Shown here: positions 43,274-50,913 of the stretch, piece after piece
Layout of the letters: every line of letters starts with the position of its first letter
How positions within the stretch are numbered: the first letter of the stretch is position 1
DNA from: a virus
Direction: 5' to 3' (one strand)
Virus record (IMG/VR): IMGVR_UViG_3300031578_006468
Coordinates: 1-55,660 of that record
DNA length: 55,660 nucleotides
The notes under the pieces: generated by a model
Databases searched by the model: none
What the model was told of the DNA's origin: nothing
Seen by the model: the letters and a program-made list of their open reading frames with translations, nothing else
Program-made: the position numbers and the translations under genes

Positions 43274-43867
43274 ATGAAAGAGGATAAATTTTTGTTAGCA
43301 TTGGGGGTTGCAATAAAGGACTGTACTCAGAAAAGTCTATTTGATTCTCCTAATATTGATCTTAAGTTAGAAGAAGCCTGTGTTAATTATTTAAGGTTTA
43401 GGGGATACAAGGTTACTAAACCTAAAACTTACAATACGAAGATAAAAAATCTAGATCATTTAATAGAATATTTTTATGCTAATCTAGACTCTAAGTATCC
43501 AGAATATCACAGTGCATCTTTTAATATATCACGTGATAGAGCCACCGCTAAACAATTTTTAGAGGCAAGAATGGTGTCAACTGGGGCCAGTAAGGAACAT
43601 TCTTTAAACGAGTGCGCAGAAATAATAAAAACTATTTTTGACCATGAAGAGGAGTTTAAATTTAAATATCAGATTTCTTTTTCTATATTAGGACAGTCTA
43701 ATTTAAAGTGGGTAACTGATAAAGCTATATCAATAATGAATAGAAAAATAGTTTCAAAAATGGAAGACGAGTTGGAAGAATTACAAAATAGAATAATAAA
43801 TGCACAAGGTACTGAAGACCTTGGATTTAAAGATTTAGATAGTTTGTTAGAGAAAATGGAGGATTAA
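43274..43867 (+). CDS. Conserved hypothetical protein of the replication operon
   Basis: 197 residues between clamp and recA, starting one base after the clamp stop, with little Shine-Dalgarno sequence, so probably translationally coupled. It is mostly helical with mixed charge. Notable segments are NLDHLIEYFYANLDSKYPEY, SRDRATAKQFLEARM and a SILGQSNLKWVTDKAISIMN block, followed by an acidic coiled-coil-like tail (MEDELEELQNRIINA). I recognise no named family. The context suggests a loader, adaptor or replication accessory protein, which is inference. Confidence 0.6.
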   Translation: MKEDKFLLALGVAIKDCTQKSLFDSPNIDLKLEEACVNYLRFRGYKVTKPKTYNTKIKNLDHLIEYFYANLDSKYPEYHSASFNISRDRATAKQFLEARMVSTGASKEHSLNECAEIIKTIFDHEEEFKFKYQISFSILGQSNLKWVTDKAISIMNRKIVSKMEDELEELQNRIINAQGTEDLGFKDLDSLLEKMED

Positions 43868-44956
43868 ATGACAAAGAAAAAAATAGTTATAAGTACAGGG
43901 GCAGATGATGAGTCAACTATAGAAAAAAAACTAGATTTGGCTCATAAAGCTATTATTAAAAAATATGGAGAGGTTGTTTTTTCTTTATCCGATCATGAAG
44001 ATATGGCAATACCAACCATAAGTACTGGAAGTCTAAGTATAGACAACGCTCTAGGTAATGGTGGTATGGGTTTTGGTAGGATATATGAAATTTTTGGCCC
44101 GCCAGGAAGTGGTAAGAGTACTTTAGCGGTAAATGTAGTTATTCAAGCTCAAAGACGTAAGTTGAGGGCTCTATATGTAGATGCTGAACATGCAGTAGAC
44201 CCAGATTTATTTAGAGCTTATGGTGTAGATACTGAGAAGCTTAAAATTGTTCAAGGGTTTGATGGGGAAGGGAACTTAGATATACTGGAGCATTATATAA
44301 AAACTGGGGCTTATAGTGTTGCAGTAGTCGACAGTGTTTCTGCACTAATACCACGTGATGAGGCAGAGGATGATATAGATAAAGATCATATGGCTTTACA
44401 AGCTAGACTTATGAGTAAGGCCCTTAGAAAAATAACTCCAATAGCAAACCAGACTAACACTCTTCTAATCTTTATAAATCAACTACGCTTAAAGATTGGT
44501 TCCTATGGTAATCCTGAAACTACTACTGGCGGAGAAGCCCTACCCTTCTATGCAACTGGTAGAATAGCTATAAGAGGCCCAGAAGCTAAGAGTAGAAGGA
44601 TCATTGATGCTTCCTCTGGAGAGGTTGTTGGTCATAAAACCGAGGTGGAGATAGTTAAAAATAAACTTGCTGCTCCATTTAAAAAAGCTAATATTAACTT
44701 AATCTATGGTAAGGGATATGATTACCATTGGGAAACTCTTGACTTGGCTACAAGTTTAGGTGTTGTAGATAAGGCCGGTTCTTGGTATAGATATCAAGAT
44801 GAAAATTTTGCTAACGGCGAATTAACTGCAGTATCTTTCTTTAAAGATATAAAAAATCATGATATGTATAAAAAAATTCGTGAAGAAACTTTGGAAAGAA
44901 CTGGATTAAAGGAGATATATGAGTTACATAGCAACCCAAGCCCAAAGCATCCTTGA
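43868..44956 (+). CDS. recA: RecA recombinase
   Basis: 362 residues. Walker A is GPPGSGKST (77-85), the catalytic region is LYVDAEHAVDP, Walker B is VAVVDSVSAL, and the DNA-binding loop 2 region is FINQLRLKIGSYGNPETTTG followed by GEAL. All are typical of bacterial RecA rather than T4 UvsX. It forms filaments on single-stranded DNA and drives strand exchange in repair and recombination-dependent replication. GGAGG sits 5 bases before the ATG, inside the preceding gene. The last 38 bases overlap the next gene. Confidence 0.93.
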   Translation: MTKKKIVISTGADDESTIEKKLDLAHKAIIKKYGEVVFSLSDHEDMAIPTISTGSLSIDNALGNGGMGFGRIYEIFGPPGSGKSTLAVNVVIQAQRRKLRALYVDAEHAVDPDLFRAYGVDTEKLKIVQGFDGEGNLDILEHYIKTGAYSVAVVDSVSALIPRDEAEDDIDKDHMALQARLMSKALRKITPIANQTNTLLIFINQLRLKIGSYGNPETTTGGEALPFYATGRIAIRGPEAKSRRIIDASSGEVVGHKTEVEIVKNKLAAPFKKANINLIYGKGYDYHWETLDLATSLGVVDKAGSWYRYQDENFANGELTAVSFFKDIKNHDMYKKIREETLERTGLKEIYELHSNPSPKHP

Positions 44957-45287
44957 TAAACTATTTCCAGCAAATCCTCATAGGAGAGTTTTTGCTGAAC
45001 ATTTTGTTAATTATAAAGGCACAAGGTTATTTTTTGATTTTTATGTAAAAGAGCAGTTGATGTTTTTTGAATGTCAGGGAGCCCAACATAATAAGTTTGT
45101 TAAACACTTCCATGGTACCGCGGATAATTTTAAGGCTCAGAAATATAGGGATAATCTAAAGATAGAATATGTTCAAGAAAATAATTTGTACTTAGTTAGA
45201 TTGTTTGAGAATGAGGAGTTAACAGTAGATTTAATTTCTAAAAAAATGCATAAAGCATTTGATAGTAAGTACAATTATAGTGACTAA
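44919..45287 (+). CDS. Small PD-(D/E)XK (Vsr-like) nuclease
   Basis: 122 residues. The core LFFDFYVKEQLMFFECQGAQ followed by H carries D-(x~13)-E-x-Q and Q-H, as in Vsr/homing-type PD-(D/E)XK nucleases. An F-H-G and a K-x-x-D-N-L-K segment then lead to YVQENNLYLVRL, matching the closing strand and helix of that fold. The ATG has AAAGGAGATAT upstream within recA, giving a 38-base overlap. Placement after recA suggests a recombination or repair endonuclease, though such small enzymes can also be homing nucleases. Active-site reading is mine; specificity is unknown. Confidence 0.7.
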   Translation: MSYIATQAQSILDKLFPANPHRRVFAEHFVNYKGTRLFFDFYVKEQLMFFECQGAQHNKFVKHFHGTADNFKAQKYRDNLKIEYVQENNLYLVRLFENEELTVDLISKKMHKAFDSKYNYSD

Positions 45288-45288
45288 A

Positions 45289-45307
45289 TTATGCCAAACT
45301 GGCATAA
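45289..45307 (+). terminator. Stem-loop after the nuclease gene
   Basis: A perfect 7-bp stem TTATGCC/GGCATAA with 5-base loop AAACT lies in the 58-base gap before the gene at 45346. No T run follows (GGGTTGATA), so it may be an RNA-processing or stabilising hairpin rather than a terminator. Confidence 0.35.
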
Positions 45308-45345
45308 GGGTTGATATCAGTTAATTTTAAAAAAGAGGTATAATT

Positions 45346-45630
45346 ATGGGTATTGAAGAAAGCAATGATGCTATAAAATACAGTAAAGATTGTGCTGACT
45401 TTAAATGTCTTAAAGATGGTACGATAGTTGGGGAGTATAAATATTGTGATTTAAGTTTACACTGCAGACAAATCGACATAGTATATGGTGGTAAGGCTGT
45501 GCCGATGGAAGCACATTATTTACCTATACTAGATGCAGCTGGAAATGTTATTGCTCATGAATTATTTTGTACTGGTATTTATGATAATAGGTCATTAAAA
45601 GAACGTTCCGAGGACGATAAAGTTTCTTAG
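45346..45630 (+). CDS. Hypothetical protein
   Basis: 94 residues with four cysteines (C17, C21, C30, C40) in the N-terminal half (KDCADFKC, KYCDLSLHC), which could form a metal site. A strand-rich second half follows (MEAHYLPILDAAGNVIAHE). It is acidic at the end. AGAGG is spaced 7 bases from the ATG. No family is recognised. It is the first gene after the stem-loop, inside the replication operon. Confidence 0.55.
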   Translation: MGIEESNDAIKYSKDCADFKCLKDGTIVGEYKYCDLSLHCRQIDIVYGGKAVPMEAHYLPILDAAGNVIAHELFCTGIYDNRSLKERSEDDKVS

Positions 45631-45642
45631 AGGGGTTGACAA

Positions 45643-46110
45643 ATGAACGAAGATGCATTATCTTTTACTAAAATTAAGATAAATAGTGATTTGTTAGATG
45701 AAATCTGGGGTTTAGATCCAAGGCAATTAGATTATGTTGATGGTGCAGTATTAAGTTCTTATGCCCTGGCTCTATCACAATATCTTGTATACTTTACATA
45801 TCAAAAAAATCTGACAAGGGCTGAGCAATACAGATTAAATAAAAATATTGATAGGCAGATAGCGTTGATTTTAGCTTCAGACAGGGTGGATTTAAAAAAA
45901 ATAAAGACTAAGACCGATATAAAAGAATATTTAATCTCTATTGATACTAATCTCATGGACATGCAGAGTAAATTAGATGGGATATACAAGGAGCTTCTAC
46001 AGGTTGAGGGTATAGATAAGGTTATGAGTGAGTTAATAGCTACTATTAAGAGGGAATTGACTAGAAGAGAGAATGAGTTATACCAAGTTAGACAGGAGAG
46101 AAGAAATTAA
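45643..46110 (+). CDS. Helical protein, possible UvsY-like recombination mediator
   Basis: 155 residues, almost entirely helical. The layout resembles phage recombination mediators such as T4 UvsY: an N-terminal INSDLLDEI/QLDYVDGAVLSSYA segment, a central basic patch (DLKKIKTKTDIKEYLISID), then a long amphipathic helix ending ELTRRENELYQVRQERRN. It lies between recA and dnaB, where a mediator would be expected. Sequence identity to UvsY cannot be asserted from reading alone. Alternatives are a helicase loader or a generic coiled-coil accessory protein. It overlaps the helicase start by one base (TAATG). Confidence 0.5.
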   Translation: MNEDALSFTKIKINSDLLDEIWGLDPRQLDYVDGAVLSSYALALSQYLVYFTYQKNLTRAEQYRLNKNIDRQIALILASDRVDLKKIKTKTDIKEYLISIDTNLMDMQSKLDGIYKELLQVEGIDKVMSELIATIKRELTRRENELYQVRQERRN

Positions 46111-47507
46111 TGGATGTTATAGGTTTTAAAGACCTTTTTTGTAGGCCCATGGATGAGCGAGCTCTAATAGCTTGCTGTATGAAAGATATATCTTATTATT
46201 TTTCAGTATGTTCTAAATTACGTCCAACAGACTTTCTCTATAGTCAACATGAGATGTTAATGTTTATTTTAGCTGAACTTTCTACAAGGGGATCTGAAAA
46301 ATTTGAACCTAACTTAGTTATAGCTGAGGCTTCAGCGAAGGGTATATTAGAAGATTGTGGTGGTATAAGGTATATAAAAACCATATATGATATGGCGGTA
46401 GACCCAGATAATTTTATACTTTATTTAGAATCTGTTATAGAATCTTCCACTAAATTTAAGTTGTATGGATTATTACATAATAATATAGAAAGAATATCAA
46501 GGAATTCTAAAGAGGGTTTATCCAGTGCTGATCTTTTAGGCGCAGTAGAGGGCGAAATACTTGATCTGTCTATGTCTGGTTGTAATATAAGTGAGCCTAT
46601 AGATTTTGCTGAAGGGATTTCGGAGTATATAGAAGCTAGGCGAAATAATAGAATAGAGCTTAGTGGTCTTTCTACTGGGTATCCCATACTTGACAAACAG
46701 ATAGATGGTATGATTAATGGTACACTTTTAGTTATTGCCGCCAGAAAGAAAATGGGTAAAAGTACTTTACTATCAAACATAGGTTTGCATGTTGCTTACA
46801 GACTTGATAAGCCTGTTTTGTATGTTGATACGGAGTTATCCTTTGAGGAGTGGCGGTCAAGATCTTTGTCTACTATATCTGGAGTTAAAGAGCGTGATAT
46901 TAAACACGGTGGTTATGATGATATGGCTTACCAGTCTTTAAAAAAAGCTGAACGTCTTATCAAGAAGAAAAAACTTTTTCATGAGTATATGCCTGGTTAT
47001 TCGGTTGATAAATTAGTAGCTTTATACAGAAAATACAAACACAAAGAAAATATAGGCCTAATAATTTTTGATTATTTGAAGGAGCCAGATAGTTCATCTG
47101 TTGATAGGCAAAGAAAAGAATATCAAATACTAGGAGATGTTACAACAAAACTTAAAGACCTTGCAGGAGAGATGGATATACCAGCTTTGACTGCTGTCCA
47201 ATTAAATAGAGCTAATGATATAGCCGATAGTGATAGGATAGCGAGATACGCTGATGTTGTATGCCTTTGGAGTGATAGAGAGAAAGAAGAGATAGAGATG
47301 GGGGGTGATTCTAGTGGCACCCATAAACTTATTATTAAGGATACTCGTAGGGGTGGCTCTACTAGTAATGAAGGTATAGGGTATATGTTCTTCAAAGAAT
47401 TTTTGAAGATTAAAGAGGTTCCTGTTGACAAGCAATATTTTTCTAATTTTAACAAAATAGTTAATAACGATAGTGCTTTGGTGGGGAATGATGAAGAGTT
47501 ATTATAA
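46110..47507 (+). CDS. dnaB: DnaB-family replicative helicase
   Basis: 465 residues. An N-terminal helical domain (RALIACCMKDISYYFSV, LRPTDFLYSQHEMLM) is followed by a RecA-like motor. Walker A is AARKKMGKST (210-219), Walker B is LIIFDYLK (D321), and there is a conserved Q before the N-R-A-N-D block and a K-D-T-R-R-G arginine region near the end. The Walker A replaces the usual G-R-P-S-M-G-K with A-R-K-K-M-G-K but keeps the key K-S/T. It unwinds DNA ahead of the replisome and pairs with the primase encoded next. Start codon overlaps the previous stop by one base. Confidence 0.88.
   Translation: MDVIGFKDLFCRPMDERALIACCMKDISYYFSVCSKLRPTDFLYSQHEMLMFILAELSTRGSEKFEPNLVIAEASAKGILEDCGGIRYIKTIYDMAVDPDNFILYLESVIESSTKFKLYGLLHNNIERISRNSKEGLSSADLLGAVEGEILDLSMSGCNISEPIDFAEGISEYIEARRNNRIELSGLSTGYPILDKQIDGMINGTLLVIAARKKMGKSTLLSNIGLHVAYRLDKPVLYVDTELSFEEWRSRSLSTISGVKERDIKHGGYDDMAYQSLKKAERLIKKKKLFHEYMPGYSVDKLVALYRKYKHKENIGLIIFDYLKEPDSSSVDRQRKEYQILGDVTTKLKDLAGEMDIPALTAVQLNRANDIADSDRIARYADVVCLWSDREKEEIEMGGDSSGTHKLIIKDTRRGGSTSNEGIGYMFFKEFLKIKEVPVDKQYFSNFNKIVNNDSALVGNDEELL
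47480..47486 (+). promoter_or_regulatory. Ribosome binding site for the primase gene
   Basis: GGTGGGG, inside dnaB, lies just upstream of ATGATG at 47488-47493. It favours these ATGs over the in-frame GTG at 47473, which has no purine-rich site. Which of the two ATGs is used cannot be decided. Confidence 0.5.
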
Positions 47508-48552
47508 ACAAAAAGAAGATGACAGTTGGAAAAACTTCAAAGAACAACTTGACTATCTAAAATATTCGGTAGATGCTCATTATTTATTAGAAAACTTAGG
47601 TGTTAAAGCTGAAAGAGAAACACCTAAAGAAATAAGGAGCTCTTGCCCAATACATGCTGGCGATAATAGAACTGCATTTAGGTTTAATAAACAAACACAT
47701 ACTTGGGTATGTTTTACACATAAATGTCACGATACTTTTGGTAATGACACCATAGGTTTAATAAGGGGTCTTTTAGGTTTAGATTTTATGGGTGCTGTGG
47801 CCTATTTAAAACAGCTTGTAGGTGATATAAGTGGTGTTGATTTTATAGAATCAAAACGTAAACGTGAAATAAATAGTTTTATGCAGTCTTATTCTAGTAT
47901 TACTATGAGACCAGATTCAGTAAATGAAGCATCTTTAGAGAAGTTTAAGGGCTATAGGTCTTCTTTTTTTAACAGCGATGGGTTTAAAAATGAGACACTA
48001 GATTACTTCGAAATTGCCGGCGGATGGAAAGATAAACAAGATTTAATTAGAGACATAATTCCAATAAGAGCTGAAACGGGTGAACTTTTAGCTTATAGTT
48101 TAAGAGATATAAGAAAAGACGTAGAAGCAGATGATAAATATATACTTACTCCGGGATTTGATAAGCAGAATTGTTTATATAATTTAGATAAAGTAGTAGA
48201 TATGGCTGATAAAGTTCCTATAATAGTTGTAGAAGGATTTAAAAGTGTTTGGCGCCTTTATGATTATGGAATAAAAAATGTAGTAGCTACTATGGGTTCA
48301 AGTATAACAGAGGGGCAACAGTTTTTATTATATATGTATGCTTTAAAGGGAGTTGTAGTTATGTTTGATAATGACATTGCAGGAGTTAGTGGTATAACTA
48401 AAGCTTTAGAGGATATGTCTAGTAAAGTGGATATTTTACCAGTATTTATACAAGAAGTTGATGAGAACGGTAATGGATTAGATCCAGCCGATTTAACAAA
48501 AGAACAAGTACATGAGTACTTGGATACTTATTTTATTAAAGGAGAAGTTTAA
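47488..48552 (+). CDS. dnaG: DnaG-type primase
   Basis: 354 residues from the ATG at 47488; a second ATG follows at once. The N-terminal CHC2-type zinc site is C53-P-I-H56 with C75 and C80 (WVCFTHKC). A Toprim domain follows, with E249 in IIVVEGFKSV and D294-x-D296 in MFDNDIAG, the metal-binding acidic triad. The protein is shorter than bacterial DnaG (about 580) because it lacks the C-terminal helicase-binding domain, as in many phage primases. It overlaps dnaB by 20 bases, so helicase and primase are co-translated. Confidence 0.88.
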   Translation: MMKSYYKQKEDDSWKNFKEQLDYLKYSVDAHYLLENLGVKAERETPKEIRSSCPIHAGDNRTAFRFNKQTHTWVCFTHKCHDTFGNDTIGLIRGLLGLDFMGAVAYLKQLVGDISGVDFIESKRKREINSFMQSYSSITMRPDSVNEASLEKFKGYRSSFFNSDGFKNETLDYFEIAGGWKDKQDLIRDIIPIRAETGELLAYSLRDIRKDVEADDKYILTPGFDKQNCLYNLDKVVDMADKVPIIVVEGFKSVWRLYDYGIKNVVATMGSSITEGQQFLLYMYALKGVVVMFDNDIAGVSGITKALEDMSSKVDILPVFIQEVDENGNGLDPADLTKEQVHEYLDTYFIKGEV

Positions 48553-48554
48553 TT

Positions 48555-48866
48555 ATGGACGGAGAAAACTTTGTAAATTTAAAGGGAACAATTCAGTGGC
48601 CAGAGCTAAAGACAGTAGGAGAGAAGAATAGTAAATTATTTAAAGGTAAGTTAGTTATTCCAATAGGGGACAAGGCCCAATATTTAAAAATAGCGGCCTG
48701 GAATAGTATTGCAGAAGGTTTAGATAGTTTACCTAAGGATGCATTTATACATATTCATGGCCATATTGAAGAGAGATCTTACGACGGTGCCTGTAAGCAT
48801 TGTGGCGGCCAAGAAAAAAAATATTGGACAGAGGTTGTAATTGATAACTTTGTTCAAATAGCTTAA
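48555..48866 (+). CDS. ssb: Single-stranded DNA-binding (OB-fold) protein with CxxC element
   Basis: 103 residues. NLKGTIQWPELK, KLFKGKLVIPI, YLKIAAWNSIAEGL and a late IHGHIEERSYD form an OB-fold SSB-like pattern (strand, W-x-E, then the K-x-x-A-W strand). A short insertion, C80-K-H-C83-G-G, precedes the final strand YWTEVVIDNF; with H66, H68, H70 or H82 it could bind zinc. There is no acidic C-terminal tail, unlike bacterial SSB. Position after the primase supports a replication SSB role. The symbol denotes function rather than close identity. Confidence 0.7.
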   Translation: MDGENFVNLKGTIQWPELKTVGEKNSKLFKGKLVIPIGDKAQYLKIAAWNSIAEGLDSLPKDAFIHIHGHIEERSYDGACKHCGGQEKKYWTEVVIDNFVQIA

Positions 48867-48876
48867 AGGGGTTATT

Positions 48877-49248
48877 ATGACAGACAACATTATTAAGGGA
48901 ACACCTCCTATGGTTTTATTGCCAGCTAAAAACTACGTGTTCAAAATTAGCAATGACCATTATACAATAACTTTACCAAGAAAAGGTACTTATAATGAGC
49001 TGGCACCAGAAATATTTGATGAAGATTCTGGAGAATTTGATTTGTTTGATGACGCTTCTAAAATATTATATACACCTTCTATTACTAAAGTGCTTTTTGC
49101 TACTAATAAATATCCAGACTTAAAATTTAATCAGTTTTTTGTCCCATACTCAATTCATTTTGATGATGATACTGTGACTTTGACTGGGCAGATAGCCGAC
49201 ATGTTATTGGTAAAGGAATCAGAAGAAGGTTGTGAGGAAGGAGAATAA
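48877..49248 (+). CDS. Hypothetical protein
   Basis: 123 residues with an acidic C-terminus (SEEGCEEGE). The middle is beta-rich (YVFKISNDHYTITLP, KILYTPSITKVLFATN, NQFFVPYSIHFDDDTVTLTG). AAAGGGG precedes the ATG. The stop codon falls just before the next start (TAATATG). No family is recognised; an accessory replication or nucleic-acid-binding role is possible by position only. Confidence 0.6.
   Translation: MTDNIIKGTPPMVLLPAKNYVFKISNDHYTITLPRKGTYNELAPEIFDEDSGEFDLFDDASKILYTPSITKVLFATNKYPDLKFNQFFVPYSIHFDDDTVTLTGQIADMLLVKESEEGCEEGE
49238..49243 (+). promoter_or_regulatory. Ribosome binding site fixing the start at 49250
   Basis: AAGGAG is 6 bases before the ATG at 49250. The in-frame GTG at 49232 lies upstream of it and has no site of its own. 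Confidence 0.65.
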
Positions 49249-49249
49249 T

Positions 49250-49606
49250 ATGGATTGTTTAATGTGTGGTAATCCTAATGCCTTGTTGGTTTTTACTGAA
49301 GTTGTACATTGTGATTGCTGTAGCGAGCCTAATGAGCTTATGTACTATGCCTGTAGAAATTGTGGTATTATTTGTACAGTTTTGGATGGAGAGCTTATAG
49401 ATAGCTCGGAAGAGCTTCCACTACCCTTTAAGACTATAATGCAAGAGCTGCTGGATAATGCTGAGTATGATTTAAGTGATATATGTACAGAAAAAACACC
49501 ACTAGAGATTATGCATAAATGTATAAAGTGTGAAACATTATCCTATGAGATAAAACCAAATTTATATCATTGCCCAGACTGTGGTTTTGAGTGGGAGATT
49601 AGATAG
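49250..49606 (+). CDS. Multi-zinc-ribbon protein
   Basis: 118 residues with several CxxC pairs: C3/C6, C21-D-C-C24, C35/C38, C91/C94 and C108/C111. The last four form a classic zinc ribbon (HKCIKCETL to [13 protein letters not shown]). An acidic helix ([20 protein letters not shown]) links the two metal clusters. The start is chosen from the AAGGAG at 49238. Its stop overlaps the next start by one base (TAGTG). No exact family; nucleic-acid or protein binding is inferred from the ribbons. Confidence 0.65.
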   Translation: MDCLMCGNPNALLVFTEVVHCDCCSEPNELMYYACRNCGIICTVLDGELIDSSEELPLPFKTIMQELLDNAEYDLSDICTEKTPLEIMHKCIKCETLSYEIKPNLYHCPDCGFEWEIR

Positions 49607-50394
49607 TGAAAGATTATTACGAAATGTTAGGTGTTAATCGTGAATCTTCTAAGGAAGATATTAAAAAAGCTTATAGAAGATTATCTATGAAACACCATCC
49701 AGATAAAAATCCAGGCAATAAAGAGGCTGAGGATAAGTTTAAAGAGATAAACGAAGCGTATTCTACACTTTCAGATGATGATAAACGTAGATCATATGAT
49801 AATCCAAATCCATTTGACAATATAATGAAGGGCTTTTCTGGATTTGGTAGTTTTAGACAGCAACCACGTAGGCCAAATATTAATGACCCTAGGCAGGGAC
49901 AAATTATAGGTATAGAGGCTAAAATCCCTCTAAAAATATTTTTGTTTGGTGGTGTTTTTAGCACGTCTATTAGCTATGAGCAAGGTTGTGCTGTTTGTAG
50001 TGGGAAGGGTTTCAGTGAAAGCTCAGAGTGTGACATGTGTCACGGTGGTGGTTTCATACAGCATGTAGAGAGAAGACCTGGATTTATGTCTACATCGTCA
50101 ACCCCTTGCCCTAAATGTAGGGCAATGGGAGTAATAGGTAAGAATTCTTGTAGTGAGTGCTCTGGTAAAGGTACTGTCAAAGTAGATAATAAAAATTTTA
50201 GTTTTAATATAGATCAAAATCCAAACATAGGTACTAGAGTTATTCTTAGAGGTGAGGGCAGAGCCGGTCTTAATGGTGGCCCCAATGGTGATGTTATACT
50301 GGTTGTTTCTGGTATACAATTTCCAGACTTAAATAAACTTAATACAGAAAGTTTGGAACAATTTAAAGGTATTATTGAGGAGTTGGATGCTTAG
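49606..50394 (+). CDS. dnaJ: DnaJ (Hsp40) co-chaperone
   Basis: 262 residues, starting at GTG with GGGAG 8 bases upstream. The J domain (1-66) keeps H31-P32-D33 in MKHHPDKN, needed to stimulate DnaK. Four zinc repeats are complete: C128-x2-C131, C142-x2-C145, C168-x2-C171 and C182-x2-C185 ([32 protein letters not shown]). The C-terminal substrate-binding region (about 75 residues, including [14 protein letters not shown]) is shorter than in bacterial DnaJ (about 375 total). Located among replication genes, it might help assemble or remodel the phage replisome through host DnaK. That use is inference; identity is firm. Confidence 0.92.
   Translation: MKDYYEMLGVNRESSKEDIKKAYRRLSMKHHPDKNPGNKEAEDKFKEINEAYSTLSDDDKRRSYDNPNPFDNIMKGFSGFGSFRQQPRRPNINDPRQGQIIGIEAKIPLKIFLFGGVFSTSISYEQGCAVCSGKGFSESSECDMCHGGGFIQHVERRPGFMSTSSTPCPKCRAMGVIGKNSCSECSGKGTVKVDNKNFSFNIDQNPNIGTRVILRGEGRAGLNGGPNGDVILVVSGIQFPDLNKLNTESLEQFKGIIEELDA
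50377..50380 (+). promoter_or_regulatory. Ribosome binding site deciding the RuvC-like start
   Basis: GAGG at 50377-50380, 6 bases before the ATG at 50387, favours that start over the TTG at 50375, which overlaps this site. Confidence 0.55.
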
Positions 50395-50911
50395 AATTCT
50401 TAGTCTAGATATATCAGCTTCGACAACTGGTTGGGCATTTACGTTAAGTACACCTAACAGTAAGTTTAAGTTTGGAACTATAAAAACTAGTCCTAAGATT
50501 ACGAGGGCACAAAGACTTGTCAGTTATAGGAATGATTTAATAAAAACCATTGATAAGTTAAACCCAACACATATAGTTATAGAAGATGTTTACTCTGGGT
50601 TAAATGTTAAGACCCTAGTACTATTAGCAAAGTTTGCCGGAGTCACTGAGGAAGTTTGTTTGTCAAGAGCCAGAATAGAACCTTACATAATACATACAAA
50701 CACTGTTAAGGCCTATTTTAAAGCTAAAAATAAAGAGAATTTGTTTGATTTTATTTTAAACATATTTAGTTTCAATATAGAAAAGTTTAAATTTAAAACA
50801 CACAACGATATTACAGATTCGTTAGCACAATTGTTGTGTTATTGTGATAATGTTTTAGAATGTAGAAAATTTAGAGACGAGAAGGAATATGGTTACTTAT
50901 ATGGGGTATAA
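50387..50911 (+). CDS. ruvC: RuvC-type Holliday junction resolvase
   Basis: 174 residues, the family length. Acidic residues fit the RuvC active site: D8 in [13 protein letters not shown]66 in [10 protein letters not shown], and D141/D144 in [14 protein letters not shown]. The start chosen from the GAGG at 50377 overlaps dnaJ by 8 bases. It cleaves four-way junctions in recombination intermediates, fitting with recA nearby. Sequence is divergent from bacterial RuvC between motifs. Confidence 0.85.
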   Translation: MLRILSLDISASTTGWAFTLSTPNSKFKFGTIKTSPKITRAQRLVSYRNDLIKTIDKLNPTHIVIEDVYSGLNVKTLVLLAKFAGVTEEVCLSRARIEPYIIHTNTVKAYFKAKNKENLFDFILNIFSFNIEKFKFKTHNDITDSLAQLLCYCDNVLECRKFRDEKEYGYLYGV

Positions 50912-50913
50912 AA

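Noticed and set aside
45311-45345. TTGATA ... TATAAT as a promoter before the gene at 45346
   Set aside because: The spacer is 22 bases, too long, and the TATAAT falls between the ribosome binding site and the start codon.
47473-47487. GTG at 47473 as the primase start
   Set aside because: No purine-rich site precedes it, whereas GGTGGGG lies just before the ATGs at 47488 and 47491.
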